From JBCCDY01 sp039030555 (GTDB lineage Bacteria; Bacteroidota; Bacteroidia; Cytophagales; Cyclobacteriaceae), in assembly GCA_039030555.1 (NCBI GenBank), contig JBCCDY010000005.1, forward strand, positions 62,001-126,000: 64,000 nt of DNA, written 5' to 3'. A model generated the notes under the pieces. It did not search any database. It had not been told where the DNA came from and saw only the letters and a program-made list of their open reading frames with translations. Each line of letters starts with the position of its first letter. Positions within the stretch are counted from its first letter, which is position 1. Of this stretch, positions 1 through 10,900 are shown piece after piece. Both the position numbers and the translations under genes were made by a program.

Positions 1-620
1 ATAAAAATGAGGGAGACGAATGGAATGAGAAAGTTATATCTTCTCGGAAAGGACAACCTTTTATCTCTCCTGATGGTAATATAATGCATTTAGGAGGGAG
101 GTATAAGGAGCGTGCCGAAAACGGAGAATGGTCTGAACTAAAGAAACTAGGTACCCCTTTCGATAGCTTACCGATTATGCGCCTTACTGCTTCTTCTAAA
201 GGCACCTTTTTTTTTGATGAGTTCAAGAAGGATTTTACTGGGGATATTCGATACTCAAGATTAATAGATGGTAAATATGAAGAACCAAAATTACTGAGTG
301 AAAAAATCAATACCGGAAAGAGCTTTCACCCTTTCATAGCACCAGATGAATCCTATTTAATATTTGATAGTAAGAGAGAAGGTGGATATGGAGATTCAGA
401 CATTTACATTAGTTTTCGACAGCAAAATGGTTCCTGGGGCTATCCTGTTAATTTAGGAGACAAAATAAATACCAAAGCTTGGGAAGCATCTGCCAGTGTA
501 ACACCTGATGGAAAATACCTTTTCTTTAATAGAAACATGGGTTCGGGCAATTACGAGAATGTAGATATCTTTTGGGTGAGCGCAGAAGTCATTTACAGAT
601 TGAAGCCCGATGATTTATGA
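1..620 (+). CDS. PD40 beta-propeller protein, 5' end cut by the window
   Basis: The reading frame is open from base 3, so the ATG at 84 is internal and the true start lies upstream. The visible part is made of PD40/TolB-like propeller blades: two copies of an APDESYLIFDS / TPDGKYLFFNR pattern, each with a D-x-x-D-I-Y/F-[IW]-V/S strand. It ends in DIFWVSAEVIYRLKPDDL, closely matching the C-termini of the proteins ending at 2738 and 6810, so these are paralogues. Family members are usually periplasmic or surface lipoproteins; the signal peptide cannot be seen here. No enzymatic function can be assigned. Confidence 0.8.
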   Translation, partial: KNEGDEWNEKVISSRKGQPFISPDGNIMHLGGRYKERAENGEWSELKKLGTPFDSLPIMRLTASSKGTFFFDEFKKDFTGDIRYSRLIDGKYEEPKLLSEKINTGKSFHPFIAPDESYLIFDSKREGGYGDSDIYISFRQQNGSWGYPVNLGDKINTKAWEASASVTPDGKYLFFNRNMGSGNYENVDIFWVSAEVIYRLKPDDL

Positions 621-665
621 TCATCCGAAGCATAAACATTCAGCCGTAAATATCCACTGAAACAT

Positions 666-2738
666 ATGAAAATCATAATACTATTTACATTGACAGGTCT
701 TCTATCTCTAAACACTGTCTTGGCTAAAGAGAAGATAGAAAGCAATCCAAATTTCCCATTTCATATTGATTCGACAGAGCACAGTGAACCAGCTGTTACC
801 TTAGGTGAAATCTCCTCGATTTACTCGAAAGTGTTGGACAAGACTATTCCACTATCCATCCATTTACCTGCAAACTACGGTAGTTCCAGCAAAATCTATC
901 CCGTGCTGTATATGTTGGGTTCTGATTATCGGGCTCGGTTCGCAATGTTAGCTTCTACACTGGACTACATGGGCGAGGGACAAATTCCTGAGATGATACT
1001 CATCGGCGTCGGTTTACCCGAAGGAAACAGTATTTTGCTGCCAACAAGAGGAAATCAAGACACAGCAATTCCAGATAATTACATTAAATTCTTTGAGACA
1101 GAACTGATGCCACACGTTGAAAATAAATACCGCGCTGCTCCATTCAATGTGCTTTTTGGTGCTTCTAATAGCGGTTTTTTCAGTGTTTATACACTGCTTA
1201 ACAATCCCCTTCTGTTTAATAGCTATTTGGCAAGCAGCCCGTCTCTTCGTCACATACCGGAAGTGATTCAGGAAAGAATAAAATATGGTCCATTAAAAAC
1301 TCTTACGGAAAACAGATCTCTGTACATCGTTTACAGCGATGATGATTCCGATGCAACAACAGAATCGATTTCTGAATTCTCTCTTGTTTTAGAGGAACAT
1401 AAACCAGAGAACTTTACATATAAAGTGGAAGAACTGGTGAACCAGGGTCATGTACCGGCAACGGATTTTACACAGTTTCTTCTTGCGCTCTACCCTGACT
1501 TTAATCCCTACGAAAATCTGGACTCGTTGGATAATGTGATACAACATTTCGATATGCTGTCAAAACGATATGGGTATGAAGTACTGCCACCTGTATCAGT
1601 CATATTTAACCTCGGTGTTGACATGATAATCAATAAGAATTTAGTTGTGGCAGAAGAAATCTTTCAATATTCCCTACAAGTGTATCCTGAGGGTAAGGAA
1701 TCTTATCTCGGAATGGGTGTTGTACACAGAAATCAGGGCCAGTTTGAAAGTGCGAGGGTCATGTTCGAAAAAGCACTCATCATTGATCCTGATTATTCAT
1801 TGGCTAACAGACTGCTTCAAGGACTAGATAGATCAAAACTGACTTTACTCAGTAGACCAATTCCAACAGATACCCCATTGGTTTTTGCACCAGACCTTAT
1901 TTCAATTAACGATCACGCTTCCGCTTCGATCACATTTAGTCCCGATATGACGGAACTATTTTTCAATCATAGAAAAGCAGGGGAGAGTTATAATCTATAT
2001 ACCATGAAATTGACGAATGGCAGATGGTCGGAGCCAGAACCAGCTTTTTTTTCAATCAAGAAAGAATATCTGGATTTTCATCCCCGCTTTAGTCCAAAAG
2101 GGGACCGGCTCTACTTTGGAAGCACAAGACCGGTAAATGATACGATTAAAAAATTAAATACGCGTAGAAGACTGCATCAATGGTACGTTGAAAAAAATGA
2201 AAATGGTGGTGATTGGAGCGAGCCTATTCTAATGGGACAGCCGTTTGTAGACGCCTACATGATGGGTGCGGTTCCGTCGGAAAATGGCAATTTGTATTTT
2301 ACATCGGGCAAGGGAGCTGGGGCTGATGATGAGGGCATCTATTATGCCATCAATCAGAACGGTCGGTATGCTTCTATTGAGAGCATGGGCGATGTAATCA
2401 ATACCAACGGGAAATGGATCGCTCATCCTTACATTGCTCCTGACGAAAGCTATCTTATTTACGATTCTGAAAAGGCTACAGAACCGGATAATGGCGATTT
2501 GTTCATCAGTTTCAATCAGAATGGCACCTGGTCAGAATCTTATAGCCTGGGGGACCAAATCAATACTGAAATGAGTGAAGGTGCTGCCACAGTCTCGCCT
2601 GATGGGAAATATCTGTTTTTTAGAAGAAGTGAAGAAAAAGTAAGGGAAGATGGAAGCACTTATTGGATATCGAAGATTTATTGGGTGGACTTTACCAAGT
2701 TGAAAAAAGAGGTACTTGAGAACATAAACAACAACTAA
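666..2738 (+). CDS. Secreted esterase-TPR-PD40 fusion protein
   Basis: 690 residues with a Sec signal peptide (residues ~1-20, ending VLAKE). Residues ~40-275 are an esterase-D/IroE-like alpha/beta hydrolase: the nucleophile elbow is FGASNSGFF, with GSDYRARFAML and a late NQGHVPA histidine. Residues ~310-385 carry a TPR pair (AEEIFQYSLQVYPEGKESYLGMG, then FEKALIIDPDYSLA). Residues ~405-690 are PD40 propeller blades with FSPKGDRLYFGS, APDESYLIYDS and SPDGKYLFFRR. The propeller is homologous to the neighbours ending at 620 and 6810. It starts 45 bp after the previous gene and is 17 bp before the next, so it is probably in one operon. The substrate is unknown; siderophore or acyl esters are known for the esterase family. 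Confidence 0.8.
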   Translation: MKIIILFTLTGLLSLNTVLAKEKIESNPNFPFHIDSTEHSEPAVTLGEISSIYSKVLDKTIPLSIHLPANYGSSSKIYPVLYMLGSDYRARFAMLASTLDYMGEGQIPEMILIGVGLPEGNSILLPTRGNQDTAIPDNYIKFFETELMPHVENKYRAAPFNVLFGASNSGFFSVYTLLNNPLLFNSYLASSPSLRHIPEVIQERIKYGPLKTLTENRSLYIVYSDDDSDATTESISEFSLVLEEHKPENFTYKVEELVNQGHVPATDFTQFLLALYPDFNPYENLDSLDNVIQHFDMLSKRYGYEVLPPVSVIFNLGVDMIINKNLVVAEEIFQYSLQVYPEGKESYLGMGVVHRNQGQFESARVMFEKALIIDPDYSLANRLLQGLDRSKLTLLSRPIPTDTPLVFAPDLISINDHASASITFSPDMTELFFNHRKAGESYNLYTMKLTNGRWSEPEPAFFSIKKEYLDFHPRFSPKGDRLYFGSTRPVNDTIKKLNTRRRLHQWYVEKNENGGDWSEPILMGQPFVDAYMMGAVPSENGNLYFTSGKGAGADDEGIYYAINQNGRYASIESMGDVINTNGKWIAHPYIAPDESYLIYDSEKATEPDNGDLFISFNQNGTWSESYSLGDQINTEMSEGAATVSPDGKYLFFRRSEEKVREDGSTYWISKIYWVDFTKLKKEVLENINNN

Positions 2739-2755
2739 TTTAACAGATGTAAGGA

Positions 2756-4009
2756 ATGAAAACCAATATACCTAAGCTCTCAACTCTGGTATTTCTAATA
2801 TTTTTTAATGCTTGCGATACCAGGAAAGTAAAAACTGAAACTGGTACTTTAAAGGGTAGCGAACCAAAATATGAAACCTATAATTATACTGGATTTACGA
2901 AGGAAGAGAAATACGCTTTCCATAAACATATTTTCGAAGGGGGCAATTGGACGGTATATGGTGATACGGAACGGTATTTTTATCTCAACTTCAGCGAAAT
3001 AATAAACCACTCGCGTATAGCTAGATCAGGCACTCCAAAGATCCTTAAAGAAACACCCCGGGGTGATGTGAAAAACTTCATTACTCCAGCAGATTTGAAG
3101 AAGGGGGGTGGACTATCCTTAAATGACTATGTTCAACAGGTGGAAGTGAATGGGTTAATTATCATTCATCAGGGCGAAATCGTTTTTGAAGGCTATCCGA
3201 GAATGTTCTCCACCGATTTACATGTTAATTTCTTGATTACCCAAGTCTTTGTAAGTACTGCAGTTGCTATTCTGGAGGACAGGGGTTTGATCGATACGAG
3301 CAAGCCTATTGATCATTACTTCAATGCCCTCAAGGGTTCTGGCTGGGAAGGCGTACCAATAACAGACATACTTTCCATGAGTTCCGGAATTGATCGTCCA
3401 TTAGCAACTTATTTTGAAAGCTTTAATCAAATTGAAGACCTGGCTACCGTAAAATCTATTAGCCCACCAGGAACGAAGTCCCAATTTTCTAACGTTGACG
3501 CTGCTATGTTAACGCTATTAGTTGAGAAAATTAGTGGTATTACTTTTCGCGACTTTGTGGAACAGGAAATATGGGAAAAGATAGGAGCGGAACATAGCGC
3601 CCTTTTGGCCATCAATAAAAATGGTACCTCAATTTCCTACTTGGATGGTATGTCAACATCACTTCGGGATCTGGCCAGATTTGGTCTTGCATTTACACCC
3701 AGTGGTAGAAAGAGCGCACATCCCCTAATTTCTGATGCTCATCTAGCTAAAATCCGGAATGTCAATAAAAATCTAAAAAGGGAATCACGGTATTCCGGAG
3801 AAATATACTACAGCAATTATCAGTGGGGGGCAGTCTATGAGGATGGCGATTTATATAAAGGAGCTCATGGAGGCCAGGGATTATATATCTCTCCTTCTAA
3901 AGATTTGGTTATTGCATATTTCGGAACCTCCAATATAGATCGTGAAAGAAATCAACTTAGTATAATTTCTCGTCAACTTGCCAAATCAGGGCTGTTTGAT
4001 CTTGACTGA
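2756..4009 (+). CDS. Serine-beta-lactamase-fold lipoprotein with degenerate active site
   Basis: 417 residues; lipoprotein signal with lipobox FNAC (Cys ~20). The fold is recognisable as the class C beta-lactamase / EstB family: AILEDRGLIDTSKPIDHYF, GWEGVPITDILSMSSGI, then GLAFTPSG and a C-terminal AHGGQGLYISP. At the SxxK position (SVTK in family members) the sequence reads L160-I-T-Q163, so both the nucleophile Ser and the Lys are replaced. The YxN motif reads FSN. I infer a non-catalytic, binding or regulatory role. It lies in tandem with another altered member at 4048. The alternative, that catalysis uses other residues, cannot be excluded. Confidence 0.8.
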   Translation: MKTNIPKLSTLVFLIFFNACDTRKVKTETGTLKGSEPKYETYNYTGFTKEEKYAFHKHIFEGGNWTVYGDTERYFYLNFSEIINHSRIARSGTPKILKETPRGDVKNFITPADLKKGGGLSLNDYVQQVEVNGLIIIHQGEIVFEGYPRMFSTDLHVNFLITQVFVSTAVAILEDRGLIDTSKPIDHYFNALKGSGWEGVPITDILSMSSGIDRPLATYFESFNQIEDLATVKSISPPGTKSQFSNVDAAMLTLLVEKISGITFRDFVEQEIWEKIGAEHSALLAINKNGTSISYLDGMSTSLRDLARFGLAFTPSGRKSAHPLISDAHLAKIRNVNKNLKRESRYSGEIYYSNYQWGAVYEDGDLYKGAHGGQGLYISPSKDLVIAYFGTSNIDRERNQLSIISRQLAKSGLFDLD

Positions 4010-4047
4010 CATCACATTTAAAACAGTAATTCGAACAAAATATCAAT

Positions 4048-5880
4048 ATGAAAAGTATTATAACAGCGCTATTAAGCACCATCCTGTTACAATCATCTAC
4101 AGCGCAATCCAGTACAGATACTACTAAAGATTTAATAAAGAAAGTCGAAAATGGTCTCATTACAAATCAGATATATATAGCTGGTGATTCTACATATTCC
4201 ATAGAAGATCGCATGGCACATTATGGAATTCCAGGAGTGAGCATTGCCGTAATACATAATGGGAAAATTGCCTGGACAAAAGGCTTCGGTGTAATGGATA
4301 AGGAAACTAAAGTTCCAGTAACTGATCAAACACTTTTCCAAGCATCATCAGTTAGTATTCCTGTTTCTGCTTATGGTGTTTTACGTCTTGTGGAAGAAGA
4401 CAATGTTCCTTTGGATGAGAATATCAATAATCTTTTAAGCTCGTGGCAATTACCGGACAATGAATTCACCAAAGAAAAGAAAGCGACAATAAGAAATCTT
4501 CTCAATCATTCGGCTGGAATAAACCTGCACGCAACTCCCGGGTACAGCCTAAACTCAAGTCGACCAACATTGATAGAGGTACTCAATGGAACTCCTCCAG
4601 CTAAAAACGAACCGATTGGCGTCAATAAAGAACCGGACGAGAGTTATTATATTTCTTATACGGGCTATGGAATCATTCAGCAAATGATGATGGATATTAA
4701 AGGAGAGCCATTTCATAAGATAATGAGTGACTTAGTCCTGCAACCTTTGGGAATGACCAACAGTTCGTTTGATCCGACTCTTTCTCCGTCACAACTAACC
4801 AAAGCAGCAACCGCATATTTCGACGATGGGGCCATGGTGGAAGGCAAAAGGTTTGTCCATCCAATATCCGCCTCAAGAGGTTTATGGACCACCGCGGAGG
4901 ATCTTGCCAAATTCATAATCCAGGTTCAGCAAACCTTAAATGGGAAGAGTGACGACGGACTATCTAAAGAGATGACAAAACTAATGGTTACTCCACACAG
5001 CGTAAGTAGCTATGGACCGGGGTCTGAATATGGATTGGGTTTTCAAATTCTCACTAAAAAAAAGGAAGTCTATCTAAGGCATTGGGGGTGGAATACAGGT
5101 TTTTACTCAGAGTTCATGGCCCATAGAGACAATGAATTTGGAGTGGTTGTGATGACCAATTCCACTTTTCCAGCATTTAATGCCGAAGTGATTCGCTCTG
5201 TTGCACTTGCTTACGAGTGGGATGATTACATGCCCGTGTATGAAAAAGTGGAGGTCGAGTCATCACTTGTTGATGTGATTTTCGGAAGATATCAAACTGA
5301 CAATAGAGTGATAGAAATCTTTCAAAAAGATAACAAGTTGTACGCAAAGTATATACTCGATACAGAACCGGATGAAATTGTGAAAGTATCCGATCATCTT
5401 TATGCAAGAAGAGGTACCACTCGATTGATCCGTTTCGAGTCAAACCCCAATGATGAAACGGTGAATTTGCTTGAAGTTAATGACAGCGACAACAGCGTTA
5501 TACGTACCTTGGTCAAACTTGCAGATTTGCAGAAAGAACCAGTCGAATTTTTGGTTGAGGGTGAATTTGAGAAAGCCGTCAGCGCGTATAAAGCGTTCAT
5601 GAAGCAAAATCCCGATCATCCAACAGCTACAGAAGATTATATCGATGATCTGGGAGAACATTTTTCTATTCAGGGCAGGACCCAATTATCACTAAGTGCT
5701 TTCGAATTGAATACTATGCTCTACCCGAATAATTACCAGGTGTACGACAGGTATGCAACATATTGTGAAAGGGCAGGGGAGATTGACCTGGCTATTTTAA
5801 ATTATTCAAAGTCGATAGAATTAAACCCACAAAATAATAGTGCCAGGGAAAAACTCAAGGAATTACAGGAAAGCAAATAA
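4048..5880 (+). CDS. Serine-beta-lactamase-fold protein with C-terminal TPR, Lys of SxxK replaced
   Basis: 610 residues with a signal peptide ending TAQS. Residues ~50-385 match the beta-lactamase / penicillin-binding-protein-like serine hydrolases: GIPGVSIAVIHNGKIAWTKG, LLNHSAGI, LQPLGMTNSSFDP, SRGLWTTAEDLAKF and RHWGWNTGF. In the SxxK motif the Ser is kept (S101) but Lys is Ile104 (SVSI), and the YSN motif reads ISY. Residues ~400-500 are a small beta domain. Residues ~515-610 are TPR-like (FEKAVSAYKAFMKQNPDHP and LAILNYSKSIELNPQN). It sits 38 bp after the gene at 2756, and the next gene follows after 6 bp, so co-transcription is likely. Predicted inactive as a hydrolase. Confidence 0.8.
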   Translation: MKSIITALLSTILLQSSTAQSSTDTTKDLIKKVENGLITNQIYIAGDSTYSIEDRMAHYGIPGVSIAVIHNGKIAWTKGFGVMDKETKVPVTDQTLFQASSVSIPVSAYGVLRLVEEDNVPLDENINNLLSSWQLPDNEFTKEKKATIRNLLNHSAGINLHATPGYSLNSSRPTLIEVLNGTPPAKNEPIGVNKEPDESYYISYTGYGIIQQMMMDIKGEPFHKIMSDLVLQPLGMTNSSFDPTLSPSQLTKAATAYFDDGAMVEGKRFVHPISASRGLWTTAEDLAKFIIQVQQTLNGKSDDGLSKEMTKLMVTPHSVSSYGPGSEYGLGFQILTKKKEVYLRHWGWNTGFYSEFMAHRDNEFGVVVMTNSTFPAFNAEVIRSVALAYEWDDYMPVYEKVEVESSLVDVIFGRYQTDNRVIEIFQKDNKLYAKYILDTEPDEIVKVSDHLYARRGTTRLIRFESNPNDETVNLLEVNDSDNSVIRTLVKLADLQKEPVEFLVEGEFEKAVSAYKAFMKQNPDHPTATEDYIDDLGEHFSIQGRTQLSLSAFELNTMLYPNNYQVYDRYATYCERAGEIDLAILNYSKSIELNPQNNSAREKLKELQESK

Positions 5881-5886
5881 AAATCA

Positions 5887-6810
5887 ATGAAAAAAGCATA
5901 CTTTATTTTGACACTTGTGTTGGTGGTGTTTTTAAACGCATGCAATACGAAAAAACAGAATACAATAGCTAGTGATTCACCAACCATAAAAAGCCGCTAT
6001 TTCGGTCAAAAACCACCCGGCTTAATTCCTGAAGTTTTTGCTCCTGGCGTCGTTTCTGTTGATGGAAGGTTTGAAGGTACCGTTTCGTTTTCTTCGGATT
6101 TGAGCGAAATGTATTTTGAAGCCGATAACAAAGACAGCGAAACATCTATCTATTTCTCAAAATTGAAAGATGATAAATGGACTCCTGTCAAAAGGGCAAA
6201 TTTCACTAATGGAAAAAAGAAGGAAGAGTTACATCCATTCGTTAGCTCAGATGATAAAAGGATTTACTTTACGGCTATGGACTCTGCATTTGCAGATGAA
6301 AAAATCTGGTATGTAAACCATTTAGGGGATTCCTGGAGTGATGCCATTATGCTGGATTCACCGATAAACGACGACCTGGTGTTTTTTGCTAATCAGGCTA
6401 AAAATGGCGACTTGTACTATTTCAATTTGTCAAAGTTCAAAACGTATTGTGCCCCCAATAAAAACGGTGAGTTCCCCGAAGTGCAGGAGGTTGATATTGA
6501 ATTTGGTCATCATGCATTCATTTCTCCATCTCAGGATTACTTGATAGTAACCGAACGCAGCGATCGGGGAGAAGGAAGAAAGGATAATGATATGTATGTT
6601 TGTTTTAGGGAGAAAGACGATACTTGGTCAAAACCCATAAATCTTGGAAATACTGTAAATACAAGATTTAGCGAAAAAGGACCAAGAATAACTCCGGATG
6701 GCAAGTATCTGTTTTTTGGCAGGGATGAAAGGGATATAGAGCCTGGACTGGCAAATATCTACTGGGTGAGCACAGAAGTTATTAATAACGTAAGACCGGG
6801 CAAGCTGTAA
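5887..6810 (+). CDS. PD40 beta-propeller lipoprotein
   Basis: 307 residues. The lipoprotein signal has lipobox LNAC (Cys ~19). The remainder is PD40 blades: SSDLSEMYFEADNKD, SSDDKRIYFTAMDS, SPSQDYLIVTERSD and TPDGKYLFFGRDE. It ends IYWVSTEVINNVRPGKL, the family C-terminus seen at 620 and copied in the remnant at 7764-7850. It begins 6 bp after the TPR/beta-lactamase gene. Family members are thought to bind at the cell envelope; no function is assigned. Confidence 0.8.
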   Translation: MKKAYFILTLVLVVFLNACNTKKQNTIASDSPTIKSRYFGQKPPGLIPEVFAPGVVSVDGRFEGTVSFSSDLSEMYFEADNKDSETSIYFSKLKDDKWTPVKRANFTNGKKKEELHPFVSSDDKRIYFTAMDSAFADEKIWYVNHLGDSWSDAIMLDSPINDDLVFFANQAKNGDLYYFNLSKFKTYCAPNKNGEFPEVQEVDIEFGHHAFISPSQDYLIVTERSDRGEGRKDNDMYVCFREKDDTWSKPINLGNTVNTRFSEKGPRITPDGKYLFFGRDERDIEPGLANIYWVSTEVINNVRPGKL

Positions 6811-6883
6811 TCGCTATACTTTCCGGGTAAGAAATGTCAAGGATCAGCAGGATTTGATAAAGTGACGTGCTTTACTCTGCCTG

Positions 6884-7552
6884 TTAATTTACAGTTTGAA
6901 AAATATTGCTGATTTTCTGGAAGTGAATGGATTCAAAATTATCAATCACTAAATCAGCTTTGCTATAATCCTGATTTTTAGTTTCAGTACTGTTAAATCC
7001 TACACAAAAGATTCCTGCTGATTTAGCGGCTTCTATTCCGTTAGTAGCATCTTCAATGATCATACATTCTTCAGCACTAAAACCGGTACTCTCTACGGCT
7101 TTCAGGAAAATTTCGGGATCGGGTTTGGATGCCGCAAGATCAGCACCACTAATTTTGTCCTTAAAATACTGGTTTAAGTTGAATCGATCGAATATTCGAT
7201 CAATGTTCAACATGGAGGAGGAAGAAGCTAAAACCAGTGTTAAACCATTTTTATAATAGTTTTGAATCAGTGATCGTACTCCTTTAATGAGGTCAAATGT
7301 TTTATCATTTTCGAAAATGATGTTGTAAAAGCTACGTTTAATCTGAACCACTTCTTCTGCGGTTTGAGAAGTATTAAACCGTTCCCTGAGCTGCCTGCAT
7401 ATGTTGATGGTAGACTTACCTGTAAAGGAGTCGTAAAGCTCTTCCGGTACTTCAATACCTGCTTCCTGAAACATGCTATAATATGCCTTTCGGTGAAGCG
7501 GCTCACTATTCACAATCACGCCATCCATATCAAAAATTGCAGCTTTTAACAT
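6884..7552 (-). CDS. HAD-superfamily phosphatase (beta-phosphoglucomutase-like)
   Basis: 222 residues. HAD motif I is FDMDGVIVNSEPLH (Asp8 nucleophile, Asp10), motif II is LASSSS, and motif III/IV is the Lys of AASKPDPEIFLKA with IIEDATNGIEAAKSAG. Length and cap fit subfamily IA phosphatases and beta-phosphoglucomutases. The substrate is not readable from sequence; a sugar phosphate is likely. It is a stand-alone gene convergent with the PD40 cluster. Confidence 0.85.
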   Translation of the reverse strand: MLKAAIFDMDGVIVNSEPLHRKAYYSMFQEAGIEVPEELYDSFTGKSTINICRQLRERFNTSQTAEEVVQIKRSFYNIIFENDKTFDLIKGVRSLIQNYYKNGLTLVLASSSSMLNIDRIFDRFNLNQYFKDKISGADLAASKPDPEIFLKAVESTGFSAEECMIIEDATNGIEAAKSAGIFCVGFNSTETKNQDYSKADLVIDNFESIHFQKISNIFQTVN

Positions 7553-7763
7553 TCTCCTTTTTTGATGCGAAAATAGGGTTAATTGTTTAACCTGAAATCA
7601 ATTCCGTTAAGCCCATGCGATGGGATCGAAACAAATGGATATATTGAGGTACCTGAAAGCTTCTCAATATCAGAAAGCTGCCCTTTTAAATGTATGTGAG
7701 TTAAGCTCATACTATTTTACAATTTAGAGTATTGCTCCTTATCAGCTTTTCCAGAATTAAACT

Positions 7764-7850
7764 GCCCTTTTGGTAGGAAAGACAGGGCTATCAAATATCC
7801 ATTGGGTGAGTACGAAAGTCATCAATAACATAAGACCGAATGGTCTGTAA
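7764..7850 (+). pseudogene. Remnant of a fourth PD40 lipoprotein gene (C-terminal codons only)
   Basis: In the 403-bp gap between 7552 and 7956, bases 7797-7850 translate as IHWVSTKVINNIRPNGL followed by a stop. This nearly matches the C-terminus of the gene ending at 6810 (IYWVSTEVINNVRPGKL, stop). Upstream bases (ttttggtaggaaagacaggg) match the corresponding stretch of that gene with an internal deletion. No start or longer frame survives. The rest of the gap shows no gene. Confidence 0.75.
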
Positions 7851-7955
7851 TTACCATATCATCAGAAAAACCAGATTCTACTTCCATTATCCATTAATTA
7901 TGCTCACTTTATTTTACTTTTGATTAAAACTAACTGACAGTTATTTTTTGACCTG

Positions 7956-10900
7956 TTGAAAAGTCGATTCCTTCATTTATTTCTCTTTTTATGTTTAGCC
8001 TGGTTTTGTGATCATAGGCTTAAGGCTCAATTTACCGATGTAACGACAGCACAAATTCCTCAAGCAGGGGGTGATGCACAGTTTGGGGATTTGGATGCCG
8101 ATGGAGATCTTGATTTAGTTGTGCTTGGATTTGATAATGAGGAAGCGATTTGTAGAATTTCTTTTAATAACGGTTTTGGAAATTTCGTTCCTGCTTTTAA
8201 TTTAAACCTGGAAGGCCTTTCTTCTGAACCATCTCTTGCGCTGGCCGATTTTAATCAAGATGGTCTGGTAGACTTTGTAACATCAGGACGATCAAATGAA
8301 TTGGATGCGAATGGTAATCGTATTCTTAAAACAATTTTATATAGAAATGTTGGTGGAGAATTTGAAATAGCCAATGATCAATTGACCGGTTTTGCGGTTT
8401 GTGATCTGGAATGGGGAGACTCAGATAATGATGGAGATCTGGATCTACTAGGCAACGGATTTAGCAGCTTTGACCCTGACATTTATAGTACCATACTCTA
8501 TGAAAATGCAGGTAATAATGTTTTTTTAGAAAAGGAGGTTGCTATGGGTATTAGTTCCGGTAATGCCGAATTTGGCGATTATGATGGTGATGGTGATTTG
8601 GATATCGCTGTGTTTGGCAATGCGGAGGTTGGTGCCGTAGGAGAACTCTACGAGAATGTGGGCAATAATGAATTTATTTTCTTCTTCGAACTGATCAACG
8701 TTTTTGATGCCGCCATTGAATGGGGAGATTTCGATAGTGATGGAGATGTAGATCTGGCGGGTACCGGTTTTAGTCCTGACTTTGATACAGACGTGACTTT
8801 CATTTACGAAAATACTTTCAGTATAGATGGCGAATTTGTCTTTCATGATTTGGGACTAAATATTTTTGCGGGCGATATAGATGCGGCAGATTTCAATAAT
8901 GATGGATTGTTGGATTTAGGAATTACTGGTGTTTCTAGTACCAATGGTTTTGATCCTCAGGCTGTAGTGCTACAAAATGAAGGTGGATTTAATTTTAGCG
9001 TTTTTGAATTTTTACCTAACCATAGATTCTCTTTCGACTGGGGAGATATTGATGGAGACGGATTACAGGATATAGTACTAACAGGCGTAGAAAATAATGA
9101 ATTTTTTGCCACTCGAATATTGAGAAATGATGGAGGGTACGGGGTTAATTCCCCATCAATTCCAAATAATTTAAATTCTATAGTAGATCAAAATTCTGTC
9201 AACCTGTCTTGGGAAAATCCTGATCCGGCTACCCATACTTATAATGTCAATCTTTATGGTGACGTGGGACAGGTGATTCTTCCTCCTGTTAATTTTTTTA
9301 ATAACTCAGTTCAGATTCCTGGAAAGGGTTATACCCAAAATCTGTTTGTTGAAATCGATAAATTGGCGGAAGGTACCTATTTCTGGTCTGTACAGGCCAA
9401 TAGTGGATCAGATGTGCTGTCGGATTTTACTGCTGAGGAGTCTTTTGAAATTACCAATCCATTACAGATGAATCCTTCGCCATATCAGCAAGCGGTTTTT
9501 CAAATAGAAGATGACAATATACCCTTTAAACAAAACCTCGTCATTGCCGATTTGAATAATGACAGGCTTCATGACATTTTAGTAACCAATGAGATCATAA
9601 ATAATGTTTTAGGCACACAGGATGAACGATTGTTTCTGTTTCAAGATGGTGAGTACATAGAAAGCACCTCTTATACTGGAACTTCTTTTGGTAGTATTTC
9701 CAGTGTTGCAGATATCAATGAAGATAATCTGTTGGATATCATTAATAGAAGTGGCCCTTACTACAATTTAGAGTTTGGAAGTTTTGATTTCCAGGAGCTT
9801 ACTACCAGTCAAGCATTTATCCCTTATGACTTTGACAATGATGGTGACCAGGATCTGCTATATGAAGGCGAAAGTAGGTATTTGCAGGCCAATGCCCGGG
9901 AATTCCTGGACATTAAGCGTTTCACTGAATATACGATCAGTCAGAATACCAGGTTCTTTCCAAGTCGGGTTTTTAGTCAGGTAGTTGATTTTGACGGGAA
10001 TGGATTGAATGATTTGATAGAGTTACCTGCTGTCGAAAGAAGCCTGCAAATATTGAGTCCAGAAGAAGGATTTGAAAGATATCTTATTTCAGAGGTCACT
10101 GATACCCTGTCAAATCAATCTATACAGGCTTCAATAGCAGATTTTTGGCAACTGGTTGATGTAGACAATGACGAAGACTATGATCTAATTACTCTAGTTG
10201 GATACGCGTTCGTAGATCAAAGTACAGATATTCAAACTAGAGGTGCAGTTGGCATCAACTATTATAAAAATGAAAACTCAAACTTTGTTTTTCAGGGATA
10301 TTATGATGCCACACCCCCTGGCTTCGGGGAGCTATCAGAGCCCGGGAACCGTGAAAACTTCGCTAATTCCAGAATACATTCATTTGAAGTAGGAGATGTA
10401 AATAATGATGGGTATTCAGATATACTGATTGGCTTTCAATCTGAGTCGGGATTCGATTTTCCAGATGATTTTTCTACAAATAAAAGCTGTGTACTCTTCC
10501 GAAATCAGGAGGGTGACGAGTTTGAGCTTATCGAAACATTCAATGCATCTATTGGTCGATTTATAGATATTGATGAGGACTATGATTTGGACCTTATTAC
10601 TGTAAATAATGATGCACTTTTTATTAATAATACCAATCCAACAACCATTGACTTTAGCCCTCCTGTAAATCTTCGCTCTTCCATTAGCGGAGATACGCTG
10701 ATTTTTGAATGGGACCATGATCAATTGTTTGATTCATTCAATTTAGAAATTGAGTATGCTCCTTTTGACGACCCTGAGAATCGATCCATAATTACGCATT
10801 CAGGATCTTTTGAAGATGGCCTTCGAAAACAGTTCAAATCAGGAAATTCTTCCGGCTCAAAAATTCATAAGCTGGTCAATGTACGAGAGGGTATATATTA

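Noticed and set aside
8526..8846. 106-codon minus-strand ORF
   Set aside because: Antisense shadow of repetitive Asp/Gly codons in the FG-GAP protein.
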